7,854 nucleotides of DNA from Thermomicrobiaceae bacterium (GTDB taxonomy: Bacteria > Chloroflexota > Chloroflexia > Thermomicrobiales > Thermomicrobiaceae), in NCBI GenBank assembly GCA_007124395.1, contig SLFF01000089.1, positions 1-7,854 on the forward strand, given 5' to 3'. Both the position numbers and the translations under genes were made by a program. Below, one piece after another: positions 1 through 5,445 of this stretch. How positions within the stretch are numbered: the first letter of the stretch is position 1; each line of letters starts with the position of its first letter. The notes under the pieces were generated by a model. That model was not told where the DNA came from, did not search any database, and worked only from the letters and a program-made list of their open reading frames with translations.

Positions 1-2
1 AG

Positions 3-149
3 ACCACGATGACTTTCGACACGGAGAAGCTGCTCTCCCAGCTCGCGAACAGGTGCCCCTCAACAGGCACTCTGCGGCCAATCAGCAGGACAGTCAAGAG
101 ACTGCGATTCACCGCCACAGACAGCCACTACTATGCTAGTCTCATGTGA
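3..149 (+). CDS. Possible 3' end of an upstream gene (partial, unrecognised)
   Basis: An open frame enters from the left edge and stops at the TGA at 147-149; it also contains an ATG at 9. Its last bases overlap the GTG start of the next gene as GTGA, an arrangement often seen in translationally coupled genes, which is the main argument that it is real. The visible 48 codons show no family motif I recognise; the end is basic and then aromatic (KRLRF, HYY). An antisense frame over 1-118 is also open with similar third-position GC, so the coding strand here is not settled. Low confidence. Confidence 0.25.
   Translation, partial: TTMTFDTEKLLSQLANRCPSTGTLRPISRTVKRLRFTATDSHYYASLM
108..137 (+). 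promoter_or_regulatory. Weak candidate promoter before lhgO
   Basis: TTCACC (108-113) and TATGCT (132-137), 18 bases apart, each match four of six sigma-70 consensus bases. Transcription would begin about 7 bases past the -10 element, almost at the GTG start of lhgO at 146, so the message would be nearly leaderless. That would fit the lack of a Shine-Dalgarno sequence there. It competes with the reading that lhgO is coupled to an upstream gene. Confidence 0.2.
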
Positions 150-1432
150 GGGCACCGGGATCAATCAACTCAGAGAATTGGAATGAGTTCGTGAGTCAAT
201 CACCAGCGAAAGATCAGACCTTCGACATCCAGTGGTCCGGAGACGTAGTCGTGGTCGGTGCCGGGATCGTCGGGCTTGCCGTTGCCCGCGAGATCCTTCG
301 ACGCCAGCCCCACACGCGCCTCGCCGTTCTCGACAAAGAGTCCGATATCGCCCAGCATCAGACCGGCCACAACAGCGGCGTCATTCATTCCGGCATCTAT
401 TACAAACCCGGTTCCGTCAAAGCGAAGGCGTGCGTTGCCGGTGCCGCACAGTTGATGCAGTTCTGCGATGAGCGCGAGATTCCTTATCAGCGTTGCGGCA
501 AAGTGATCATTGCAACCGAGGAAGAAGAACTCCCCCGTCTCAACGATCTTCTGGAGCGAGGAAACGCTAACGGTTGCCCCGACCTGCGGATCATCGATGC
601 CGACGAACTGAAAGAGGTCGAGCCCCACGCCACCGGCATCAAGGCGCTCCTCTCTCCGAATACCGGCATCGTCGACTACCGCGACGTGGCCCGGGCCTAT
701 GCAAGCGATATCAGAAAGAGCTCTGGTCAGATTCTCACCAATCACGAGGTCCTGGCGCTTCACCAGCGACCCGAAGGCACGATTCTCGAGACAAGTGGTG
801 GCTACATTCAGGCCAAGCGCGTGGTGACCTGCGGCGGGCTCTGGGCCGACCGTGTCGCTCGGTTGACCGGGGCGCCACTCGAGCCACGGATCGTCCCGTT
901 CCGGGGCGACTACTACATTCTGCGTCACGATCGGCGCCACCTCGTTCGCAGCAACATCTATCCCGTTCCGGACCCGCGGTTCCCATTTCTGGGAGTCCAT
1001 CTGACCCCGAGAATCGATGGGGATATCTGGCTCGGTCCCAACGCGGTGCTGGCGTTCGCCAGAGATGGCTATCGCTTCAGAGACGTGAATTTCGGCGATC
1101 TCCGTGAAATGGCAGGATTCACCGGCTTTCTCAAGTTCGCCCGCAATAACTGGCGAACCGGAGCCGACGAGATGCTTCGGGACCTGAGCAAGAAGCGCTT
1201 TCTCGCTTCACTGCAGCGCTATGTACCGGAACTCCGGATGGAAGATCTGGTTCCGGGGCCGTCTGGGGTGCGTGCCCAGGCGCTCAGCGACGATGGCCAG
1301 CTGGTCGACGATTTCATCTTCAGCGAGTCCGACGGCATTCTGCACGTCCGAAACGCTCCATCGCCAGCGGCGACGTCTTCGCTCGTAATCGGACAGATGT
1401 TTGTCGATCGATTCGAAGAAATGGGAGGCTGA
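146..1432 (+). CDS. lhgO: L-2-hydroxyglutarate oxidase (FAD-dependent)
   Basis: Family members oxidise L-2-hydroxyglutarate to 2-oxoglutarate with FAD, passing electrons to oxygen or the membrane quinone pool. The 428-residue protein has the dinucleotide-binding GAGIVG at 38-43 after a hydrophobic strand, an acidic end to the second strand (LDKE, 62-65), and the family signature HQTGHNSGVIHSGIYY at 71-86. The CGK segment, the TGIVDYR segment and the C-terminal NAPSPAATSSL motif also match LhgO. Length is slightly above the usual 400 or so because of about 30 residues before the FAD motif. The GTG at 146 has no clear ribosome site; an in-frame GTG at 191, preceded by GGAATGAG, would give a more typical N-terminus. 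The next gene starts 5 bases after the stop, so the two are probably co-transcribed. Other DAO-fold oxidases are possible, but the motifs favour LhgO. Confidence 0.9.
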   Translation: MRAPGSINSENWNEFVSQSPAKDQTFDIQWSGDVVVVGAGIVGLAVAREILRRQPHTRLAVLDKESDIAQHQTGHNSGVIHSGIYYKPGSVKAKACVAGAAQLMQFCDEREIPYQRCGKVIIATEEEELPRLNDLLERGNANGCPDLRIIDADELKEVEPHATGIKALLSPNTGIVDYRDVARAYASDIRKSSGQILTNHEVLALHQRPEGTILETSGGYIQAKRVVTCGGLWADRVARLTGAPLEPRIVPFRGDYYILRHDRRHLVRSNIYPVPDPRFPFLGVHLTPRIDGDIWLGPNAVLAFARDGYRFRDVNFGDLREMAGFTGFLKFARNNWRTGADEMLRDLSKKRFLASLQRYVPELRMEDLVPGPSGVRAQALSDDGQLVDDFIFSESDGILHVRNAPSPAATSSLVIGQMFVDRFEEMGG

Positions 1433-1437
1433 CCACC

Positions 1438-2571
1438 ATGGTGCGGCCGTCGTTCGCCTGGCATTTCCGCTGTGTCGTCTGTGGCGCCACCATCCCGGCC
1501 AACGATCTCGCATGGCAGTGCCCGCGGTGCTCCGGCGAACTTTCAGTTGAAGGGTTGCCAGCGCAGCTGGATCGTCCAGGGCTGACTGGACACGGCTTGT
1601 GGCGCAGCGCAAGCGTTCTTCCGGTGCCCGCGCCGGATCGTGGAACGATGCTCGGTGAGGGCGATACGCCGCTGATTCCGGTAGAAATCGATGGTGCTCT
1701 GGTGCATCTGAAGCTCGACAGTCTGCTACCCACCGGATCATTCAAGGACCGCGGGGCCGCAGTGCTCGCACGGTATCTCCAGCTCGTTGGCGCCCGGAGA
1801 ATCATCGTCGACTCCTCAGGCAACGCCGCGGCGGCAATGGCTGCCTTTGCTGCAGCTGCCGGTCTCGAGTGTGTGGTCTATGTCCCGGCCACTGCCTCGC
1901 CCGGCAAACTCGTGCAGGCCAGAGCCTACGGCGCAGCCGTGATTCCGATTGAGGGTAGCCGGGACGATGTCGCCCACGCCGCGCAATCGGCAGCCGATTC
2001 CGACGATTCCGCCAGCTACGCAAGCCACAACTGGCATCCGGTGTTCGTCGAAGGCGTGAAGACCTGGGCTCACGAAGTTCACTATCAGCTCGGCGGGCGA
2101 CAACCCGATACGGTGATCGTTCCGACCGGTGGCGGATCTTCATTCGTCGGCGCATGGCGCGGGTTTCGGGAAACTGGAGCATCGATTCCACGTCTGATCG
2201 CCGCACAGCCCGAGGCATGTCACCCGATCGTCCGAGCCTGGCAATCTGGCACATCGATCACGTCGATGCCGGCCGAAACAACGATGGCAGAAGGCACGAA
2301 GATCGCCCTGCCTTCCCGGCCGGCGCAGATCCTCGAAGCGCTCAGCGATTCAGATGGAGCGGGTGTCGCCGTGTCCGAGGATGAACTCACCTCAGCCTCA
2401 AAGCTTCTGTGGAGTATGGGCGTGTATGTTGAGCCGACGGCCGCACTCGGTGTCGCAGCGTTTCGCATCATGAAGCAGCAGGGCGATGTTCAGGAAGGTG
2501 CGACGGTGGTGATTCATATCACCGGGAATGGATTGAAATCGACCCCGGTCATCGACGAAGTTCTGTCGTGA
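1438..2571 (+). CDS. Threonine synthase-like PLP-dependent enzyme with N-terminal zinc ribbon
   Basis: Threonine synthases convert O-phosphohomoserine to threonine using pyridoxal phosphate. Residues 12-31 hold two CxxC pairs (C12/C15 and C28/C31), a rubredoxin-like zinc ribbon seen in many bacterial threonine synthases. The catalytic fold-type II domain follows: GEGDTPL (73-79), the PLP-lysine motif TGSFKDRG with K103, the substrate/PLP loop SSGNAA (126-131), the phosphate-binding TGGGSS (230-235), and a C-terminal HITGNGLK typical of threonine synthases. The 377-residue length fits. The ATG at 1438 has GGGAGG at 1423-1428, nine bases upstream and inside the end of lhgO, so translation is probably linked. 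Pairing with lhgO rather than with homoserine-pathway genes means it could be a paralogue acting on another hydroxy- or amino-acid substrate. The family is sure; the exact substrate is not. Confidence 0.85.
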   Translation: MVRPSFAWHFRCVVCGATIPANDLAWQCPRCSGELSVEGLPAQLDRPGLTGHGLWRSASVLPVPAPDRGTMLGEGDTPLIPVEIDGALVHLKLDSLLPTGSFKDRGAAVLARYLQLVGARRIIVDSSGNAAAAMAAFAAAAGLECVVYVPATASPGKLVQARAYGAAVIPIEGSRDDVAHAAQSAADSDDSASYASHNWHPVFVEGVKTWAHEVHYQLGGRQPDTVIVPTGGGSSFVGAWRGFRETGASIPRLIAAQPEACHPIVRAWQSGTSITSMPAETTMAEGTKIALPSRPAQILEALSDSDGAGVAVSEDELTSASKLLWSMGVYVEPTAALGVAAFRIMKQQGDVQEGATVVIHITGNGLKSTPVIDEVLS

Positions 2572-2580
2572 CGCCATGGT

Positions 2581-3495
2581 TCAGTCCGTCGTGTTGAGAA
2601 ACGCGCTGATTCGCCTCCCAAGAGCCCCTGGCTGGTCTTCCATCAAGAAGTGACTGACGTTATCGAACACCAGCACCTCAGGGTCGCCCAGCAACTGACG
2701 GATGTCGCTGGAGTCCGACATGCCAAACTCTGGATCACGCCCGCCCCAGACTAGCAGCGCCTGACCGTTGTAGGCCGTCAAACCTGCACGCCAGCGGTCG
2801 AAGTCGGCGACCGAGACCGGCCGTGACTGATAGAAGCGGGTCAGCGATTGCCCGAACCCGCGCTCGAACGGATACCAGTAGCCGGCGAACCACCCCGGAT
2901 CAACCGGATCGATCAGAAACTGGCTGGCAGCCAACCGCAGCATCCAGGGCCTGGCCAGAATCATCGAGAGTTGCCCCAGCCAGGGGATTCTCAATGGCGT
3001 CAACAGATCGATCCCCCACCCCGAACCAATCCATGCTGTCGGACGCAGGCTGGTGTTGGTGAAAACCACCTTCGGATAGCGATCCGGGCTGCGGGCAATC
3101 AACTCGCTGGCAACGAGGCCACCGAAATCATGGGCGACCAGCGCCGGTCGTGATTCAGATCCGAGCATCTGGTTGATTGCCTGCTCGATGAGAGAGGTTA
3201 TCGTGGCGATGGTGAACGGTCTATCGGCGTCCAGCGACGAAAGGCCGAAACCGGGAAGGTCGAGCGCGATCGATCGCCGGTTCTCAGGCATTGCGGGAAT
3301 GACGTTCCGCCAGATCCACGACCAGGTGGGGATTCCGTGCAGAAAGACGACCGGCGCCGCGCTGTCTGATCGCCCGGACTCCATACAAAAGACCCTGGCG
3401 CCATCCAGATGAACGACGGAGCCACCAGCGGCAAATTCCGTTGGAGTATGCTCGCTGATCGCAGACCGGCCTGCTTGTCTTCGACTCAACCCCAT
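2581..3495 (-). CDS. Alpha/beta hydrolase, haloalkane dehalogenase/epoxide hydrolase superfamily
   Basis: This 304-residue protein has the full layout of the aspartate-nucleophile alpha/beta hydrolases. The oxyanion-hole segment HGIPTWSWIWR is at 53-63, the DLPGFGLS turn at 79-86, the nucleophile elbow AHDFGG with D123, the probable catalytic acid D254 in WGGRDPEFG, and the catalytic H282 in VSHFLMED. A cap domain lies between about 150 and 235. The residue after the nucleophile is Phe instead of the halide-binding Trp of classical dehalogenases, and HGIP replaces HGNP, so dehalogenase activity is uncertain; an epoxide or other hydrolase is equally likely. The ATG at 3495 lacks a Shine-Dalgarno site and gives about 20 extra N-terminal residues, so the true start may lie further in. 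The stop is 9 bases from that of the convergent threonine-synthase-like gene, with no terminator seen between them. Confidence 0.85.
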   Translation of the reverse strand: MGLSRRQAGRSAISEHTPTEFAAGGSVVHLDGARVFCMESGRSDSAAPVVFLHGIPTWSWIWRNVIPAMPENRRSIALDLPGFGLSSLDADRPFTIATITSLIEQAINQMLGSESRPALVAHDFGGLVASELIARSPDRYPKVVFTNTSLRPTAWIGSGWGIDLLTPLRIPWLGQLSMILARPWMLRLAASQFLIDPVDPGWFAGYWYPFERGFGQSLTRFYQSRPVSVADFDRWRAGLTAYNGQALLVWGGRDPEFGMSDSSDIRQLLGDPEVLVFDNVSHFLMEDQPGALGRRISAFLNTTD

Positions 3496-3522
3496 AGCGT
3501 CGGCTCAGACTCTCTGGTCAGA

Positions 3523-3536
3523 AGGTTTGGAAACCT
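3523..3536. promoter_or_regulatory. Palindrome AGGTTT-GG-AAACCT in divergent spacer
   Basis: A perfect 6-base inverted repeat with a 2-base centre sits in the 86-base spacer between the divergent hydrolase and flavin reductase genes. Its position, about 28 bases from the hydrolase start and 45 from the flavin reductase start, suits an operator controlling one or both. No adjacent regulator gene is present. Function is inferred only. Confidence 0.3.
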
Positions 3537-3560
3537 GTACGGTTAGAAATCGAAACGTTC

Positions 3561-3570
3561 GCGCATGCGC
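3561..3570. promoter_or_regulatory. Perfect palindrome GCGCATGCGC before flavin reductase
   Basis: This 10-base perfect palindrome ends 11 bases before the ATG of the flavin reductase gene, directly beside its ribosome site AAGG (3571-3574). It could be a protein-binding site or a small stem near the ribosome site. Short GC palindromes also occur by chance in DNA of this composition. Confidence 0.2.
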
Positions 3571-3581
3571 AAGGTAGCAGG

Positions 3582-4064
3582 ATGATTGACACGAAGGTTT
3601 TCAAAAACGTAATGGCCCGCATTCCGACTGCCGTGGCGGTTATCACCAGTCGGAGCGATTCCGGGTTTCACGGGGTGACGGTGTCATCCTTTGGGTCGCT
3701 ATCGCTCGACCCACCCCTCGCATACGTCAGCATTCTCAAAGAAATCAACAGTCATGATCGTCTGCTCAATGCCGACGGATTCGTGATCAACGTCCTGGCC
3801 CGGGAGCACACGTTCTTTGCCGAGCAATTCTCGGGACAGACGCCGCTGGCGGACCCGGACTTCGGTGGTGTTCCCCACAAAATCGGACAGATGGGGCTCC
3901 CCCTGATCGACGGCTGCGTCTCGTGGATCGAATGCCGGCACTGGGAACAGCACGCGGCCGGTGATCACACGTTGTTCATCGGGGAGATCGTCAATATCCA
4001 GGCAGGAGAAAGCGACGACCCGCTGGTGTACTTTGACCGCGAGTTTCTCGAACTGTCCTGGTAG
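3582..4064 (+). CDS. Flavin reductase-like domain flavoprotein
   Basis: The 160 residues cover a single flavin reductase-like (split barrel, FMN-binding) domain. Members such as HpaC reduce free FMN or FAD with NAD(P)H for a partner monooxygenase; others keep the flavin bound. Features in order are TAVAVITS (16-23), GVTVSSFGSLSLDPPLAYVSI (31-51), which contains the conserved Ser-rich flavin-binding segment and DPP, NVLAREH (70-76), FAEQFSG (79-85), and the family GDH motif at 127-129 followed by LFIGEIV. The domain fills the whole protein, the normal length for this family. The ATG at 3582 has AAGG seven bases upstream. No monooxygenase gene is adjacent, so a partner would have to be encoded elsewhere. 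It diverges from the hydrolase gene and converges on the small unknown gene with a 6-base gap. Confidence 0.87.
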   Translation: MIDTKVFKNVMARIPTAVAVITSRSDSGFHGVTVSSFGSLSLDPPLAYVSILKEINSHDRLLNADGFVINVLAREHTFFAEQFSGQTPLADPDFGGVPHKIGQMGLPLIDGCVSWIECRHWEQHAAGDHTLFIGEIVNIQAGESDDPLVYFDREFLELSW

Positions 4065-4070
4065 TCGAAA

Positions 4071-4433
4071 TTAGAACTGGATACGGATCGCCGCGGAATC
4101 GATCGTCCAGCCAATTTCCCGCGCCTCAGCCCGACGCTCGCGCAGTTCCTGCATCTGTGTGGGAGAGACCTTGATCGGCGTGAGCTTGATGTTCTGGCTC
4201 ATCTCAACTCGAAGCAACGGCCGAACCTCTTTGAGCGGGGTCAGATTGAACCGGCGCTCGGAAACCCGCTCGGCGGGGCTCGAAGCATCATCGTAGCTGA
4301 TCATCGGATAATCGAAAGAATCGATGGCGCTCGACTCGACTTCGCGAGCAGGATCGTTCCGCAAGCGGGACGGCGTAAGACTTGCCGGTTTGAATGGATT
4401 TTCCGGCGGCGGGTGATTCTCATTACTCGGCAT
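4071..4433 (-). CDS. Uncharacterised 120-residue charged protein
   Basis: I do not recognise a family. The chosen ATG at 4433 is preceded by GGGAGG five bases away (4439-4444), a strong ribosome site, which is better than the in-frame ATG at 4454 that would add seven residues. The protein has no cysteine, no signal peptide and no membrane segment. The N-terminal 30 residues are proline-rich, the middle is acidic and probably disordered, and the C-terminal 60 residues look more ordered. A short motif recurs as SLTPSRL (18-24), NLTPLKEV (63-70) and KLTPIKVS (83-90), followed by a probable basic/acidic helix at about 92-106. The good ribosome site and open frame support a real gene. It is convergent with the flavin reductase gene and divergent from the thioredoxin gene. 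A soluble cytoplasmic role is likely; nothing more can be said. Confidence 0.65.
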   Translation of the reverse strand: MPSNENHPPPENPFKPASLTPSRLRNDPAREVESSAIDSFDYPMISYDDASSPAERVSERRFNLTPLKEVRPLLRVEMSQNIKLTPIKVSPTQMQELRERRAEAREIGWTIDSAAIRIQF

Positions 4434-4535
4434 CTCAACCTCCCGGTAGTGCAATGATGAACGGTGAAACGATGGTGCGATGGTCTCGAATAAACGGCTA
4501 TTGGGAATTGAAACGAGCGATGTGCGTTCTCATTA

Positions 4536-4563
4536 GTGACAAATTCGACACGGTTCGTATGAT
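4536..4563 (+). promoter_or_regulatory. Candidate sigma-70 promoter for the thioredoxin gene
   Basis: GTGACA (4536-4541) and TATGAT (4558-4563) each match five of six consensus bases and are 16 bases apart, in a visibly AT-richer spacer. A start near 4570 would give a leader of roughly 138 bases before the TTG of the thioredoxin gene. That leader contains an inverted repeat and a possible leader ORF. No experimental support is available. Confidence 0.4.
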
Positions 4564-4616
4564 TGGGATAGAGATATTCGGTTGTCGTTTCCTTAGTCAA
4601 TGGTACTCTGGAAAGG

Positions 4617-4641
4617 TCGACATGTGTATCCCGAATGTCGA
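4617..4641. repeat. Inverted repeat TCGACAT-N11-ATGTCGA in thioredoxin leader
   Basis: Two perfect 7-base arms (4617-4623 and 4635-4641) are separated by 11 bases. The spacing suits a dimeric regulator's operator or an RNA stem-loop. The left arm covers the gap between a GGAAAGG ribosome-like site (4610-4616) and an ATG at 4622, so folding would affect initiation there. A third copy of TCGACA lies at 4545-4550, inside the candidate promoter. Confidence 0.4.
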
Positions 4642-4711
4642 TAGCCTGAGTTGGTCAGGTTTCCAGTCTCGATCTAACCGCTATTCAGCATCATTGGTGA
4701 TGAGCAATTGA
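4622..4711 (+). CDS. Possible 29-residue leader ORF overlapping the thioredoxin start
   Basis: The ATG at 4622 is preceded five bases away by GGAAAGG. The frame runs 29 codons to a TGA at 4709-4711 that overlaps the TTG start of the thioredoxin gene as TTGA. That geometry suggests translational coupling. The peptide, which begins MCIPNVDS, has no membrane segment or run of one amino acid as in classic attenuators. An inverted repeat covers its start region. The same frame is open upstream to 4394, so the short ORF could be chance; confidence is low and the ribosome site is the main support. Confidence 0.25.
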   Translation: MCIPNVDSLSWSGFQSRSNRYSASLVMSN

Positions 4712-5346
4712 GCAAGCATCAGGACCAGTCACCAGACACCCTAACCGAAGATGTGAATCCGTCTGAGCTCGATCAAGCAGAGGATCCCGAGGAGAATCCG
4801 GAATCCGAGTCGCGCGGGAGCAACCTCGGAGCAATCGCCCTGCTGCTACTTGCCGGATCGATCGCGCTATTCGCCTGGGCATGGTCCAACGAACGTGGCG
4901 ATTCCTCATCCGGGCAAAATGTCGAAGTCGGGCGCGAAGCACCAGATTTCACTCTTCCCGATCTCGAAGGCAATCAGAACGCGTTATCCGATCATCGAGG
5001 AGAAGTGGTCCTGATCAATTTCTGGGCCACGTGGTGTCCGCCATGTCGTGTTGAAATGCCTGACATGGAAGCGGTCTATCGCGAGCATAAGGATGACGGA
5101 TTCGAGATACTCGGTGTCGATCAGCGTGAACCGAAGGAACTGGTAGAGGAATTCGTCACCGAGCGCGGGTTCAGCTGGATTTTCCTGCTGGACGAAGACT
5201 TCGATGTTTCCCAGGAGTATTCGGCAACGTCGATTCCGCGCAGCATCCTGGTCGATCGCGATGGGACAGTAGCGCATGTCTGGCGTGGGACACTGACTCG
5301 CTCGCAGCTCGAACAGCAGCTGGCACATCTCGGCATTGGGAATTAG
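4708..5346 (+). CDS. Membrane-anchored TlpA/ResA-type thioredoxin-fold protein
   Basis: Such proteins reduce disulfides outside the cytoplasmic membrane, for example in apocytochrome c maturation or in target metallochaperones. The 212-residue protein has an acidic cytoplasmic tail (1-36), one membrane helix at about 40-59, a short linker, and an AlkC/TlpA-type thioredoxin domain starting at GREAPDFTLPDLEG (75-88). The redox motif WCPPC sits at 109-113 and the cis-proline is P177 in TSIPRS, followed by the family's LVDRDG. The TTG at 4708 is the first usable start after an in-frame stop at 4675, with GGTGA (4696-4700) seven bases upstream. No cytochrome c biogenesis genes are nearby, so the partner is unknown. 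It is followed, after 99 bases with a stem-loop, by the L,D-transpeptidase gene on the same strand. Confidence 0.88.
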   Translation: MSKHQDQSPDTLTEDVNPSELDQAEDPEENPESESRGSNLGAIALLLLAGSIALFAWAWSNERGDSSSGQNVEVGREAPDFTLPDLEGNQNALSDHRGEVVLINFWATWCPPCRVEMPDMEAVYREHKDDGFEILGVDQREPKELVEEFVTERGFSWIFLLDEDFDVSQEYSATSIPRSILVDRDGTVAHVWRGTLTRSQLEQQLAHLGIGN

Positions 5347-5367
5347 TTAGCGTCAACACAGGAAACC

Positions 5368-5406
5368 ATGTAACGTTTTAGGGCGCTCGCCCGTCAAACG
5401 TTACGT
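5368..5406. repeat. Large compound stem-loop between thioredoxin and transpeptidase genes
   Basis: The outer arms ATGTAACGTTT (5368-5378) and AAACGTTACGT (5396-5406) pair over 11 bases with one wobble. Inside, GGGC (5381-5384) and GCCC (5389-5392) form a second stem around a 4-base loop. It starts 22 bases after the thioredoxin stop. There is no T-run after it, so it is not a standard intrinsic terminator; it may still end transcription, protect an RNA end, or act as a DNA operator, since each arm holds the palindrome AACGTT. Confidence 0.55.
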
Positions 5407-5445
5407 AGGGAACGGGAATACGAGCAAGACGCACGAGGGGGCTAC

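Noticed and set aside
200..1000. 266-codon antisense frame across lhgO
   Set aside because: It lies fully opposite a gene with strong family motifs; high third-position GC opens such frames. No recognisable motif in its product.
1208..1823. Overlapping antisense frames across the lhgO/threonine-synthase junction
   Set aside because: They cross the stop, ribosome site and start of two convincing genes and have Arg-rich, low-complexity products typical of shadow frames.
4394..4621. Upstream part of a 105-codon plus-strand frame ending at 4711
   Set aside because: It begins antisense inside the small unknown gene, crosses its ribosome site and the candidate promoter, and has no ribosome site at its first ATG. 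Only the last 29 codons have a plausible start.
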